NCBI GenBank assembly: GCA_026075535.2
Contig: AP026542.1
Coordinates: 6,510,001-6,574,000, forward strand
DNA: 64,000 nucleotides
Direction of reading: 5' to 3'
From: Tricholoma matsutake
Lineage: Eukaryota; Basidiomycota; Agaricomycetes; Agaricales; Tricholomataceae
The first letter of the stretch is position 1. Each line of letters opens with the position of its first letter. Of this stretch, positions 19,372 through 31,439 are shown piece after piece. A program made the position numbers and the translations under genes. Under the pieces are notes generated by a model. That model had not been told where the DNA came from, made no database searches, and saw nothing but the letters and a program-made list of their open reading frames with translations.

Positions 19372-20522
19372 TTGCTGAAGAGGCATGCTTTATGGTAACG
19401 ATATGATTAAACTTCAACTAAGCTTTAAGTAAATTTAAGTTCTATAGCAGCAGGAATGGGCACTTGCCTTTGTGGAAACATGCAGATCAGATGGTGGACA
19501 TCGGTGGACACACAGGAGAGCCGACGTGGCTAGTTCAAGTAGTAGGCGCCTAGATGCAGACCTAGGAAACATTCTATATACAGCCAGTCAACAGGACTCG
19601 ATGAACATCGATGAATAGTTGCATTGAATTTTGGGAACAATGAGAGAACAATGAGAGAAAACAAAAGAATTGATAGAAATCGACCATGAGTAAAGAAATC
19701 TTCGGATCTCATTTTTTATCGGCACAGCCAGGTCCGATTTTCGGTCTGATTCCTCTTGACTCTGTTTAGTTGTTTGTTTGGTTCATCAATGAACCCCGTG
19801 CCGCCCTGGTGCAACTTTGCCACGTACTCGGCTCGTCGGCATGTAGAGTTCCGACATGATATCGGCTGTAACCTATTAAGCCACATAAATGTGCACGTGC
19901 ATGGTGGCACAACACAGCCACGCTGGCGGAGTTTGAAATTTCGAAGATGGCCAATAGTGGCCAATGTTACTTCCCTTACTTACCCATTATATTAGTGAAC
20001 GACTATCATTCGGGCTTGCCGGGCTAGATCGATTATGAAGGACTATATCGTCACATACTACAAGCCGGGCTTGCCAGGAAAGATATCTTTGGTCAATGAT
20101 ACGCCTCAAAGCAGGCGCCAGCACGGGGTTTTGGCGTTTTCCTCGGTCCAGCAACCCTGGAGGCACCGGCGTCCTTCAGTTCGTGATGATTGGCGGTCAA
20201 CGAAGCCATTTCATGGGCCACGATTAAATCGGTACTTGCGACAAGCGCACTTGTAGACGCCATCCCGTTGTTCAAAACCCTCGGAATAAGTAGTCACTGT
20301 TTCTTCATGGGTCCACAGTGCACTGTTACCTCGGAGATCCGAAGATTGTAAGCCAACCTTTCCATTTGAATTTGGTGTCCGGCATACGCAGTGTGCACGG
20401 TCTGTCAGCCGACCCTTGATGTTCCGTTCGTATAAATCTTGTAGGAATGATGGTCTTGTTGCGTGGCTCATTGTCCCCAACGACTCCTTATCAATTTTCG
20501 GATCTCTACAAGGCATCGTACT
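19372..20522. other. intergenic, upstream of the MFS gene
   Basis: No gene is supported. A minus-strand frame at 20211-20531 has a protein-like look but no motif and runs into the MFS start. A direct repeat of the word CGGGCTTGCC occurs near 20010 and 20062. Confidence 0.35.
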
Positions 20523-22749
20523 ATGGCGCACAATAGGCCTCTACCCGAGACAGACTCAGAAGATGACATTGTCAAAATCGAATTGACTGATAAAAGACAA
20601 GGCGTTGCTGCAGCCTTCGAAAGACGGACTATGTTCCTAATGTCCTCTGAAATCATTACAATATAATAACTCCTTCCTGCAGGTTATTTGTTGACTTTCG
20701 AATCCTGCCGCTGCTGGCATTGCTGTATGCGTTCGCTCTCATTGACAGAGTTAATCTTGGCGCGGCCTACACTGCTGGAATGGGTAAAGATCTCGTAATT
20801 ATTTGGCCTACTTTTCTAAGCAAAAGGAAGGTTTATTTTGGATCCCTAGAAATTGGAGATTGGAGGTCGATACAGCATTGCTACTTGTCTATACTTTATC
20901 CCGTACATCTTCTTGTAAGCACCATAAACTCTTTTTCTATGACTTCACTCACTATTGTAACAGACAGCTGCCAGGAAATCTAGTCCTTCGAAGATTCGGT
21001 GTCCGAAATTTCATCGCGTTGATTGTGATAGCATGGGGCGCAGTTCAGCTGGCAATGGGATTCGTACCTACATGGGGATATCTTACTCTCTGCCGTATTC
21101 TACTGGGCGCGCTGGAGGTAAGATAGGCATTCGTACAATTCATTTTTGCACGCTGATTTCCTTTGATAAGTCGGCCTTCTTTCCTGCTATGATTTTCGTC
21201 ATTTCAACCTGGTATGTGAATCAACCTCCAGGTTTTCTCAAAGATTTCTGATGATAGCTTTTCGATCCATGAGGTACACCCGGTATGAAGTGCAAAAACG
21301 GTCCGTCTACTTAAACATGAAGTGACCAGTATGACTTATCTGTCACTGGCAGAATTGCGGCATTCTACTTGCTGTCTATTACTGCAAGTGGATTTAGTCC
21401 CATACTCGCTTATGTGCTCAGTTTACTTGATGGGAGACGAGGGATTCGAGGATGGCGATGGATCTTCGTGAGTCTGAGGTGTCTTTCATGAGCACTCTGT
21501 TTATACAGCCCGGCGCAGATCATTGAGGGTGCAATCACGCTCTTCCTTGGCATCGTGTCCTGGCTGTTCATCCCAGAATTTCCTGACAACAATTCATTCT
21601 TGACTCAGAAACAGACTGCTCTTGTGTTGAGGCGAATTGAGGAAGACCGGGGTGACTCTATACCAGATCCGCTGACTCTCCGGAAGGTTGTGCGGCATCT
21701 AGGTGATTGGACCAGTTGGGCGTATGGTAGGAAATTTCGACTCAAAGAGTATAACTACTTTGACATCCTTTCAAGGTGTAATGTTTGCGTGCTCCTCCTT
21801 ACCAGCTTGTTTGTGCTTGGTCATTTCCATCATTCGTAATGCCAATGACTCTCTACCATATCTAGATGCTCAAGCATATTTCACACCTCTCATTCTAAAA
21901 GGCATGGGTTGGTCAAATGCCCATGCGCTTCTCCTCGTGAGTATAATCCCTCTAGAAGAATGGATGTCGTTGATTGCCTTCGTAGAGTGCGCCCCCCTAT
22001 GGTCCTTCTGTAGGTTATACCCTCGCAGGTTTGAGACGGCTATTTATATCTTTATCAGATCATAAGTTCTTTCTGTTTCTCCTGGGTTTCGGACAAAACA
22101 AGACACCGAAGCGGCTTCATTGCCATCCAGACTATCGTATGCATTGTTGGCTTGGCCCTCACCGCCTTCGCGAAGCACAGTGGAGTCAGATATTTCGGTA
22201 AATGAACTAAAGTACTGAAGTCGTTCTCCATAATCAAGACGCTTGTTGCTAGGTATTTTCTTGACCAATGCTGGCAATTCAGGAACCATTCCTGGAATTC
22301 TGGCCTACGTAAGTGTTCTGTCAATAGCTTCGCGTGGATCGGCCTTGACCGTCCATTAGGTCTGTAATAATACAGCCTCACAAAGTAAAAGGTTATTTGT
22401 ATCCTCGCTAATTACAGGACGTCACTAACGCGAAATTATTCGTTAGATCAGTACAAACTGCCATTACTATATCTTTCGGTGGTATAGGTGGTATCATTGC
22501 GAGTACCACTTTTCGGACCCGAGATGCTCCACATTATCTACCAGGTTTGCGCTTTCTTTCATGGCAATAATAACCTACGTATGCTGACCTAGATGCTCAG
22601 GACTTGGAGTCGCCATAGGATCCCAAATTACAATACTGGCTGTGCTTGGCATCACACACATCTACTTTCGACGACTGAATAGACTTTCACGGGAGGGCAA
22701 ATTGCGCGCTCCATTAGAGGGCAAACCTGACTTCTTCTACACTCTTTAA
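20523..22749 (+). CDS. MFS transporter, allantoate permease (Dal5)-like family
   Basis: A 16-exon gene that joins without a stop. Exons: 20523-20632, 20683-20794, 20850-20914, 20964-21117, 21171-21211, 21274-21300, 21353-21467, 21519-21726, 21776-21808, 21866-21936, 21986-22009, 22059-22197, 22253-22308, 22360-22391, 22447-22544, 22601-22749. The product is a 12-helix membrane transporter of the anion:cation symporter group. Helix 1 contains LLALLYAFALIDRVNLGAAY, and the loop after helix 2 reads LPGNLVLRRFG. ILLGALESAFFPAMIF, FIPEFPDN, WVSDKTRHRSGF and the C-terminal FFYTL are all typical. Substrates of the family include allantoate, nicotinate and related carboxylates; the substrate here is unknown. 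All introns are 49-62 bp with GT-AG ends, and the gene appears intact. Confidence 0.85.
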
Positions 22750-23013
22750 AGTGTTGGCCTGATGCCACCCGATCGATGACGCTGAATAAGTTCATTTGCA
22801 GCTTACCGAAGATGATAAAGATCTCATTACCATAATGATGAAGAAACAAATCTCGGTTGTAAAACCGCGTTGTTGACAAAGTCTTTGGAAGTTGGAACGC
22901 AGGATTCAGGGAACGTGCGGAGGACTCTTGATCGACCGCTTGGTGGTGTGGGGGATATAGTCAAACAAGTACTGTTCTAGATCGTGGTGATCAGATATTT
23001 ATCCATCAAGTGC
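22750..23013. other. intergenic, nothing recognised
   Basis: Downstream of the MFS stop. No convincing open frame or RNA gene is visible. Confidence 0.4.
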
Positions 23014-23422
23014 CTATGTTTTCCTTGAAGCAAACACCTTGATACCGAGTTCGCGATATTCTTGGACAGTTGTAGGTTTAGAGCGTGCTACAAAGAAAAC
23101 GCCGTGAAGCTGTGAGCCATCGGGGACTTCCGAAGTTTGCACTATCCGACAAATTGAGCAACCTACATATCTAGCAACTTGCTTGCATGTTTGAGGTCAG
23201 TCGCAAGCCTCAAAGCGATCAACGTTTCGGAGGGCAGGATATGCGCCGAGATGATATTTTCTGCTCTTTGTATGGCCTTTGGTCCCGCGCCAAAGAGTGT
23301 TGTAGATACGGAAAGCTTGGTGAAGTATATGATAGATGAAGATGATACAGATGATGAAATTGAAACGGCAACGGGGTTGCAGTGAGCACTGAGCATCTGA
23401 TGTATATCCGAACAGCGACCAT
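23014..23422 (-). pseudogene. small conserved-looking protein, frame broken once
   Basis: On the minus strand one frame from an ATG at 23422 runs through LSVSTTLFGAGPKAIQRAE and SETLIALRLATDLKHA, then meets a stop at about 23163. A second frame, offset by one base, continues at once with VARYVGCSICRIVQTSEVPD and FFVARSKPTTVQEYRELGIK to a stop at 23014. The two overlap around 23165-23185 and no intron with proper ends joins them. Both halves look protein-like, so this is either a frameshifted pseudogene or a gene with a sequencing error. I do not recognise the family. Its start lies 46 bp from the start of the divergent bZIP gene. Confidence 0.35.
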
Positions 23423-23468
23423 ACATAAAAAAGTTTGAACGGTCAGACATCCGACTATTTCCATCTCC

Positions 23469-25208
23469 ATGTCCGCAACAGACTCTCCCCTTCTCTCCCC
23501 CATCTCCCCCCTCTCCCCCTCTTGCGATCTTCATTTCAATTACTTGGAATCCGTTCCTCTATACTACATTCCCCCTTCACCTCCAAATTCCGTTTCTGAC
23601 TCTCCCATTCCAGTTGCAAGAATGCTCAAGTCTTCCAATTCTGAGTGCGAACAGCTATGTCTACCTACTCACCAGGTCTTTGACTTTCCGGAAGCCAAAC
23701 CCCTTCCACATGTCGCTGAATCTTCCAAGAGCGACCGCCTTTATATTTCCATTGACACTTCCGTAGCACCTTCTCTTTCCAAGCGCTCACCTGCAAGTCC
23801 AGTCCCCAGTGTCACCAAGAAACCCCGTGCAATTGCAGAACGTATCAACACTAAGGATTTCGTTCCTCCCGATGTCTCCGGCCTAAGCAAACGCGAGGCC
23901 CGTCTCGTCAAGAACCGTGCCGCAGCCTTCCTTTCTAGGCAACGAAAACGTGAAGAATTTGAATATATGGAAGTGTAAGTTTGTTATACATAACATTGAG
24001 CCATTGGTGCCATACTAAGCCATCCTGTCTTCAGACGCGTTGCACAATTGGAACAGGAGAATGCAAGGCTACTAGCGCTTACCCAAAGTGGTACAAATTC
24101 TGCACATTCCGACAAGCCTATTGACCACGAACTCGTCTCCGAAATCGAGACGCTAAAAGCAAAGTTAACAGCTGCAACGGAAAGGGAACATCAACTCAGC
24201 GCAGAATTGGCTTCAAGATCCACTCCTTCCACCCTGCCCGCTATCAAGATCGAAACATCCGACACTCTTTTATCCACATCGTCGCGAACTCCCCCTCCAT
24301 CGCCCCACAAGTCAGGGGCAAGCCTTGGACTTATGGTATGTGCTCTTTGATAAATCAGTTCTCTTTACTTAGTGCGAGGCAACCAGGTCCTTCTTTGCGC
24401 CCTCCCCACGTTACTATCCATGCCTTTACACTCCACTGTGCCTAATAGCTTCGCAATTCCAACTCCACTTCCTGCAGCCTCTAATACGTTTGATTTAAAT
24501 TCTTTCATTCCAAATGAGTTTGATTGGTCTCGACCTGGTGGGAGTTCGATTATGGAAATCGACTCTGATGATCAAGGCCGACTTTCAGCTGGTTCCCCTA
24601 TGACGGCACCCCCCACTCAGAAGCTCGAGTTCGCTGACGCGGACTCGGATACCGTCAGTGCCCTTGGCGCCCTTGACATCTCGTTTGATGCAACCTCTTC
24701 CGACAATGGCAAAATTCGCGTTCGTATTCATCCATCCTCATCAGCATCTTCTAGAGCAGCCTCCCCGAGTGTTTCTAGTTCCGATTCCAAGTCTGATAAT
24801 GGAAGATCTGGAGGATTGGATTTCACATCATCATCCTCGCCGTCACTGGCAATGTGGTCGGGATCAGAAAGCGAGTTTGGTCTAGAATCTTCCTTTTCAT
24901 CCTGCTCTCCTGGCAGCACATCCTCTTTGTTCTCAAACCCCCCTCTACTGTCCCCAGATGGGGATCCTTTCTTGGGCATCGGTGGATCTGATTATTCCAC
25001 ACCATATTATTCTGGAGCGTCCCCGATGTTTGGAAAGATGGGCGACTTGCTCTCAGCTAATCATGGGCAGTTGTCAGATCTCAGCTATGGGTCTGAGCAC
25101 GGCATTGGTGACCCAGCAGCTGCAGGGAAACACCGTGTGAGGATCGCCCTGAAAAGTATGCCCTCTGCCGGTGGCGAAGGGGGTGAATGGGAAGTTCAGC
25201 TGTGCTGA
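23469..25208 (+). CDS. bZIP transcription factor, ATF6/CREB3-like basic region
   Basis: Three exons: 23469-23974, 24035-24335, 24387-25208; both introns are GT-AG. The product is about 540 residues. A Ser/Pro-rich N terminus is followed near residue 140 by the basic region LSKREARLVKNRAAAFLSRQ and then a leucine-zipper heptad (VAQLEQENARLLAL) that spans the first intron. The invariant Asn and Arg of the bZIP DNA-contact motif (NxxAAxxSR) are present. The long C-terminal part is Ser/Asp-rich, as in activation domains. No clear transmembrane segment follows the zipper, unlike ATF6 itself. A nuclear DNA-binding role is well supported; target genes are unknown. Confidence 0.85.
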
Positions 25209-25896
25209 AACCTATCCATCGCATTTTAGAATTTGTGCCTCTACATATTTTCCTGTCGACTGACGACAATTTTATTATTTCAAGACTTTTCTTCCCTACC
25301 ACCACTTTCTTCCATATCGCTGTGTCAACTTGCTCTCAACTCTTGTACTATCATACCCATCATGCTACTTTGGACACTCCGCAGTCCCAAAAGTAGCCTA
25401 TTTCCGTTGCATCTATACCTCAGTACCCCTTAGTGTTTCGGACTTTTTGTGTCATGCATGCTTCTCCCTTCTCCTACATTAAGTATTTATATATTTTCCG
25501 GTACTATGAACTTGCTATACCAAGCTTCAATCTATGAATCTTACCCAGCAAGTGACGTATATCTGGTGCCGCGGAATGTGACACAAAGTCGAGAAGCGAT
25601 TTTCCGATCAATAGGGTGTTTCACGTTGCGTTTTTTTTTGGGATAGGATAAGGGTTTTACCATCGCGGTCCCGCCGAGGAACAGATGGAGATATCTGGGA
25701 CCTCAGTCTTTTCAATGCATCATGTCAAAAAGCAGAGAAAAACAAACCTTGCTGCACATGTCCCGCTATGCATGCGCATAAGCATTTTTCGAGGTTCAAC
25801 TTTCCAGGGTTCGAACCGCTCTAGACTCTGCCCTGATAATCATGGTTCGGGGCCCCATCGGCAAGTCATCGGTGCTCACACCGTGGTTCACGCCAG
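25209..25896. other. intergenic, 3' region of bZIP gene
   Basis: Pyrimidine-rich sequence downstream of the bZIP stop, with no supported gene. Confidence 0.4.
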
Positions 25897-25952
25897 GTCG
25901 ATTGCTAGTGCCAGGGGCTTCATTTAATGAAGCCCCTAGACTAGCAATCGAC
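25897..25952. repeat. 56-bp near-perfect palindrome
   Basis: The two arms GTCGATTGCTAGT and ACTAGCAATCGAC surround an inner palindrome CAGGGGCTTCATTTAATGAAG with its complementary side. The stem has only a couple of mismatches and almost no loop. It lies about 70 bp upstream of the F-box-like gene and could be a small foldback insertion or a protein-binding site. Confidence 0.7.
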
Positions 25953-26020
25953 GGGTTCGGGTACATATCTGTCTGCCAACTTGTGCTCGAGCTCTGCTTG
26001 CACAGAAAAGACTGGAAAGT

Positions 26021-27067
26021 ATGATCCCTACTTCTGGAGTCTCCCTGTCGTCGACCATCACGGTAACTTGTCAACGGAATCTCTCTTTGATGATTTCTCC
26101 TAGGCTTCCATTTTGTAACCTTCCAGTTGAATTGCTTTTTAGCATCCTAGAGCTTGCCAGCCTCCATTGCAGGCCAAGCGTACTCGCTGTGGTCTGCAAA
26201 GCTATTCACCCCATCATAAATGCCATACTCTACCATACTGTCGTGCTTGAATCTGCCACCGATATTGCTTTGTTCCACCGCACAGTCCATTTAAAGCCTC
26301 GGATTTTCTTCGCCAATCATGTGAGGAGACTGGTGGTGACTTGTCTTCGCAATAGCCCAGAATATCAAATCCTCGACATTCTAGCTGCCTGTGCAGCTTT
26401 ACGAGTCTTGGTGCTCCCGTCCAGTCGTCATCCATTCACAATCTCCCCGAGGAACCACGATGGCGGTCTCTCAGAACTTACTCTTCAATCCCTCGACATA
26501 GACGATATATGTGGTCACGATCTACCACTCACCACCAATTTAGACTCCCTTACACACATTCGCTTTTGCGAACCTAGCAATGTATGGTGTTCGCCCTTGT
26601 CAATGCTTGCGTCATTCGGCCCTCTTCCGCATCTCTCTCATCTTCAGCTCTCACGTTGTGCGAACGCCAACCAAGATAATGATTATTTGTTCCTGGAAGA
26701 CATACGTATAATCCTTCGGTCTTACGCAGATTTGAAACTGTTGGTGGTTAGCATTTTCGATAACAGGAGTTGGATGTCTTCTGTGGAGTCCGTTGCAGAA
26801 TCCAACTTCTTGAATCTAATGCGTGAACTCCGGGATGAAGACAGCAGGGTGGTGGTGCTGGTCGGTGGATATGGAGACTGGAAGAAGGGATGGGAGGTCA
26901 CGAAGACTTCGCGATGCGGTCAGCAGCCTCCCAATTTCTGGGCAACTGCCTTGGACCTGAATGTGGATATGACTGTCTTACCTCCCACTAGAATCCAAGG
27001 AGTCAATTTTTCTAATTCAGCAATGTTGTGGTCCTCTCTGCTGACCTTGACCTCTGGGACGCTGTAG
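26021..27067 (+). CDS. F-box-like protein
   Basis: A single open frame of up to 348 codons. Near residue 28 it has LPFCNLPVELLFSILELAS followed by LAVVCKAIHPIINAILYHTV, the usual look of the short F-box of agaricomycete proteins that bind Skp1 in SCF ubiquitin ligases. The rest holds leucine-rich segments such as LRVLVLPSS, LTLQSLDI and LPHLSHLQLSRC, which fit a degenerate leucine-rich substrate region. Two starts are possible: the ATG at 26021, or the ATG at about 26090 just before the F-box. The bases between could be an intron, because GTAACTTG...CTCCTAG lies there. Agaricomycetes carry very many such genes, so no specific target can be named. Confidence 0.65.
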   Translation: MIPTSGVSLSSTITVTCQRNLSLMISPRLPFCNLPVELLFSILELASLHCRPSVLAVVCKAIHPIINAILYHTVVLESATDIALFHRTVHLKPRIFFANHVRRLVVTCLRNSPEYQILDILAACAALRVLVLPSSRHPFTISPRNHDGGLSELTLQSLDIDDICGHDLPLTTNLDSLTHIRFCEPSNVWCSPLSMLASFGPLPHLSHLQLSRCANANQDNDYLFLEDIRIILRSYADLKLLVVSIFDNRSWMSSVESVAESNFLNLMRELRDEDSRVVVLVGGYGDWKKGWEVTKTSRCGQQPPNFWATALDLNVDMTVLPPTRIQGVNFSNSAMLWSSLLTLTSGTL

Positions 27068-28173
27068 AACTTCATGCTGCTCCGTGATTCGCCACTTATT
27101 TATACCTAGACCTGACTACTTTATTATTACTATACATGCTTGCCCCAGGGAGCCAAACTCGTTGTGGGATTGTGATACATCTTACCGGCAGCCGCAATAC
27201 GGAACTGATCAGCTATAATCAGCTATAATCCCCCCGACTGAAATTGTTGCTACATTCTACTTATTGCTACATTTGATACAGCAGTAATGATCGAACCAAA
27301 GAATAGTTAAAAAGCCCGTGAGTGTATATGCGAATGGATACAGATAGGTTTGATAGTTGCCGTATTGGAGCAGAGCTTTGGGTAGTGGTGAATGCGAGGA
27401 AGCCACGAGCACATCTTCCGTTTTTTGAGTTCAAGTAGTAGCCTGAGCATGGTGCATTGGTGCTAAGCAATGGCAGCATACAATCGCTTTTTTGCTGGAT
27501 GCTGGATGTGATGAACTGTGCTGCAGAGAGAAGATCAATTGAAATCTTAATCATGACATGAATAACATACCCATTATGGGATATGTCGATAAATTGGCTC
27601 TGGATTTGAGTCCGCTGAACGCGCGACCTAACAATGATTATATTGTTATACGATAGAATAGTCGATGCTGCGAAGTACGTACAGCAACACGAGCCACAAG
27701 ATCAAGGGGTGGTTGCAGTGAAAAGGGTACGGGCGCCGCCGATGCAACAGTCACTGCTTCGAGGGGGGGTCGTACAAGCGTTTCACGAATTGATGAAGCA
27801 TGGACACTTACAGCAGACAAAGAAGAAAGGGGCAAGGGTCTTGAGTTGCATTGTGACACTATCTTCTACCAGTAGTGAAATGACTCGGACAGTACATAAT
27901 TTTATATCAAGATCGTGGGCAACCAGGACAAGGGAACAACTAAACGAAGACACTTGAAAGGGAGTGCCAAAAAAAGATCCTCACAACATCAATAAACGTT
28001 ATGCTCAATTGGGAAAAAAGATACGTAAGTAACATCGCACGTAATAACAGCAGGCAAGTCCAGAACCATATACAGGACAGTTAAATTGTCAAAAGGAAAG
28101 AGTGTATCAACACTTTGGATATAGATATTTTCCTGGGATAAACACTGCAATCCACACTCAAGAGGGGTCGAGG
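27068..28173. other. intergenic, nothing recognised
   Basis: Several short frames on both strands (such as 27267-27554 minus and 27634-27957 plus) lack motifs and plausible splice structure. A tandem repeat of CAGCTATAAT occurs at about 27209-27229. Confidence 0.4.
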
Positions 28174-29007
28174 TCAAAGCCATGAAAAAACGATGAGGAA
28201 TGACAGCGCGATAGTGGCTCCGCCCAACGTAACCCGCTCGGCATCACTGGAGCTCTTGGTGGGAATCGACGCGGTAGTGGCAGTGGTAGCAATTGTGCTG
28301 CTGGTGGACGAGGGGGTCGAACCGTTCAAGCGAATGGCATTGCGCTAGGATAGAGGTATCAGCAATCAGCTTTATCTGACTCGGGATGTCAGGAGGCTCA
28401 AAATGAATGAGAAATCGATATATGCGGTATATGGATGTGCAACTAAGAAGTTTCAAAAGAGACTCACCTGGAATCCCTCGAGCGTTTCCGAGCTACTGTC
28501 GTTGATATTGATGCCCCCAACACCACCCTGGGCACAGGTGTTGTAATCAAAGAACCATATTGTAGTATTGGGGTTTTGAACAACGACAGGTAGGTTAGTG
28601 ATGGCCTGGCCATTGCCAGCATTCCTGAAGCCTGAGATGAACCCATTAACGGTGGTATTGGTGTCGTGAACTGGTATGCATGGGCTACTGAATGTCGACT
28701 GAATAGCTGTATGATTGCCCAACGTGACTGAATTGGCCAGAAGGCATGTCAAACTCAATTAACGCATTCGAGGGACACCGCCACTGACAGTTAAAGTAGA
28801 CAGTGTCGCCTTGTTGTGCAACGACGCTGGCAGGTTGGAAAACCTTGTCGGCGTCATCAGTGGTGTTATAGCCCACGGTGATTACAATCTGTTTGGCAGT
28901 AACCAAACCAGCCAGCTGTAGGCAAATTAGTCCCCCGGTCTGCGGGGAGAAAAAAAAAACAGCAAATCAAAACGTACTGCAAGGGCGAGCAAAAAACAAC
29001 TGTGCAT
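28174..29007 (-). CDS. secreted cupredoxin-fold (extracellular Ser-rich) protein, probably GPI-anchored
   Basis: Four exons on the minus strand: 28978-29007, 28789-28915, 28468-28727, 28174-28344. The first encodes only ten residues and, joined to the next, gives the signal peptide MHSCFLLALALAGLVTA. A plastocyanin-like domain follows with FQPASVVAQQGDTVYFNF, TFSSPCIPVHDTN and WFFDYNTCAQGGVGGIN, as in fungal extracellular serine-rich cupredoxins. The C terminus is Ser/Thr-rich and ends in a hydrophobic segment (ATIALSFLIVFSWL), which suggests GPI anchoring. The family often lacks a full set of copper ligands, so metal binding is uncertain. The product would sit at the cell wall or membrane. 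Confidence 0.85.
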
Positions 29008-29740
29008 TGCGAAACGGCGTACGATGGAGGGTGCCACTTTTCAAGAGGGAAGATTACACTTTTTTCAATCCAAGAAGCAGAAGTCAGTCGGACTCAAATC
29101 GGATCAAGGAAGGCTTCTCAAGAGTACGACACTGTACGTCGAGGTTCCATCGTCGAACCGAGGATGAAAACCTGCGACTGGCAATCTGGGATAGAATCCA
29201 TGCTAAGTCCACGTTTGTTGTGATTAAAGTATGTTAAAGAAGCGATTTGTATTCTCACAGAATTCTCCTCGTCCCTTATAAGTAAGAACTAGGAAGAACA
29301 TGGGGGCTGAGGAGGGCTCGACAGTTAAAGTCGAAATAGTATAAAGTTCGGCATCTACAGGGTTTTCATTGGTTTTTGATTGAATGAAAAATCCAAAAAA
29401 TAAAATAAAATCAAAAATTCTGAAAAAAGGTCTACAACGTTGTTTCCATTCTGCGCTTGTGCGCGTGTTTTTTCAGCAGATGAAAGCTTGTATGTCACAT
29501 CTGAACCTGTTACTAAATTCCATGCTGAGGCCAAATCATTTCCATAAACAAGTCACAAAGTACTGAGCCCACATGGATGTGAAATCCTCTGGAGCCTCAC
29601 GACGAGTTGCAGCTGCATAGGAATGGCCTTCTAAGTCAGTTGAAAGATGACATGGAGAGGGGATGTCATGGCAAAGATTTTTTGGTATGTGGGTGGGGGT
29701 GGTTCCTCAACTTGCTCGATTCCATCCAGCATCCAGGTTT
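29008..29740. other. intergenic, nothing recognised
   Basis: 5' flank of the cupredoxin gene and left flank of the TIR element. No supported gene. Confidence 0.4.
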
Positions 29741-31308
29741 CTACATCAGGAAAATCCGACACTAACTTATTATGCTTAATGTCTCCTTATTGCACTTAAA
29801 GTGGAAATTAAGGAAGATTAAGCAAATGGCTGTTAAGGAAATTCTGCTTAGAATAAGTAGGGTCGTTTCCTGAATTAAGCAAAATTCCCCTTATTCACGC
29901 TTATATCACTTCTTAAACCGCTTTTGGGCTCTTAGGGGGCTGCCTAGCCATGTCAATAAGGAAACTTAAGCAGCAGTTTAAGCAAAAAAATAAGAATAAT
30001 ATATATATATAAGCACATCGCTGACTACAGTTTCATCCCTGCTCCCGTCGTTCCCATGTGTTTACCCAACCCCCACTCGACACCCCTTTTCACTGTCCTA
30101 AATGCTCCCCTTTGCCCCCAATCATTGCTGCTCCCCCATCATCATGGCGGCCTTGTCATCGTTGTCATTCCACCTGTGATCCACCCGAGCAGTTGCTCGC
30201 GAGGCTGGTGGCTGGTGGCATGCTGTTCATCATTATGGTGTCCTGGTTGGGCATCGTGCTGTCTCAATGCTACAAAGCAAAAAACCCCGTCTTGCTGTGA
30301 GGGAGATGACGGGGGGTGAGGGGTGGCAGCGTTCCTCGCATCGTGGTACCTGCTACGACGGGTGCTGCTGTCATGTCACCCCATCGTCCTTGTGGCCTTC
30401 CTCGTGGGCATATGGTCATGCTACCACCTAACCACCCCACAAACAGGGGCTCATAGCAGTAGTGGGGGTTGATCAGGGGGCACCCATCGTCGTTGTCAAT
30501 AGTAAAATCACTACCTAAAATTTTTGTTGTTAGCCACAAGGAAATGAAATTAGAAAAGGGGAAAGAAAAAAAACTCGCCTTTTGATGTTTTTTTTTGGCC
30601 CCATCACCATTCTCTTCCTCCTCACCGCACGCGTTGTTTGTACCCCTCTCCATCCTGGTCCCCTGGCATTGTCGTCCCGTCTTGTTGCTCCCTGTTTGTA
30701 CCCCATGAGCAGTCGTTCGCCGCGGTGGTTAGAGGTGCTGTGGTAGTGGTTCGTCGTTCATTGTTGTCATCCTCTCCCCCTCGTGGTTCATCTTCATCTT
30801 TGTCATTTGTCCCTCCATCCACCCTGCAAGCAGGGGCTCACAGCGGTGGGTTCTCCTGATCCCATCCTGGGTCGTCGTCCTAGGTGTCGGTGTCTTGGCG
30901 CCGTCTCATTGTTACAACATACATAGAATATGAATCTTGCTTGCAGTCACTAGTGGCTCTGGCTGGCATGGATATGGTGGTGTAGAGGTGTGGAGCGGAA
31001 GTGGTGGATTGAACACAAACAACGTGTGACGTCGGTGATGCTGAGTTTGAATTTCCATTTTTGGGAAATGCTGAGAGGGACTTGGAAGAAAATTCGAAAA
31101 AGTCCTTAAGGCCTTAAGGGATTACACGCTCCTTACGGCCTTAATTTGCTTACATGTTGCTTATACTGCTTGGTTGATTATATCTGCTTAACGGTTATCA
31201 GTTTTAAGGGAAAAAATGAACTTATTTTCCTTAATTCCCCTTAATTCCCTTAATTGGGGTTTAAGCCAAATAAGCCAAATAAGTTGATCCTTGATTTTGC
31301 TGATGTAG
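29741..31308. mobile_element. 1.57-kb non-autonomous TIR transposon
   Basis: The ends form an imperfect inverted repeat of about 38 bp: CTACATCAGGAAAATC on the left and the reverse complement of CTACATCAGCAAAATC on the right, continuing through AACTTATT. Both subterminal regions (29775-29990 and 31090-31290) are crowded with CTTAAG, CCTTAA and GCTTAA words, as seen in the transposase-binding regions of hAT- or Mutator-like elements. The core (about 30060-31080) is GC-richer but its frames on both strands have no motif. I could not identify a target duplication with certainty. Confidence 0.65.
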
Positions 31309-31439
31309 CTGTAGTTTGGCTATAGTTACATAGATTCTTAGGCTCTATAGGACTATGTAGGTGGTATCGGACCTTTGTAGGCTTTCATAGGATGCCATAG
31401 CCTACACAATGTATACTATTGACTACAGTGGCAGGTGAT

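Noticed and set aside
20211..20531. Minus-strand 106-codon frame upstream of the MFS gene
   Set aside because: No recognisable motif, overlaps the MFS start, and no splice structure improves it.
22010..22101. 37-nt intron in the MFS gene at 22065-22101
   Set aside because: A canonical 49-nt intron at 22010-22058 restores the conserved WVSDKTRHRSGF segment and is a better solution.
25800..25880. Possible tRNA gene, because GGTTCGAACC resembles a B box
   Set aside because: No A box, no cloverleaf and no acceptor stem can be formed around it on either strand.
30056..30653. Overlapping plus and minus frames inside the TIR element
   Set aside because: They are rich in Pro, His, Cys and Gly from GC-rich repeats, without transposase motifs or conservation evidence.
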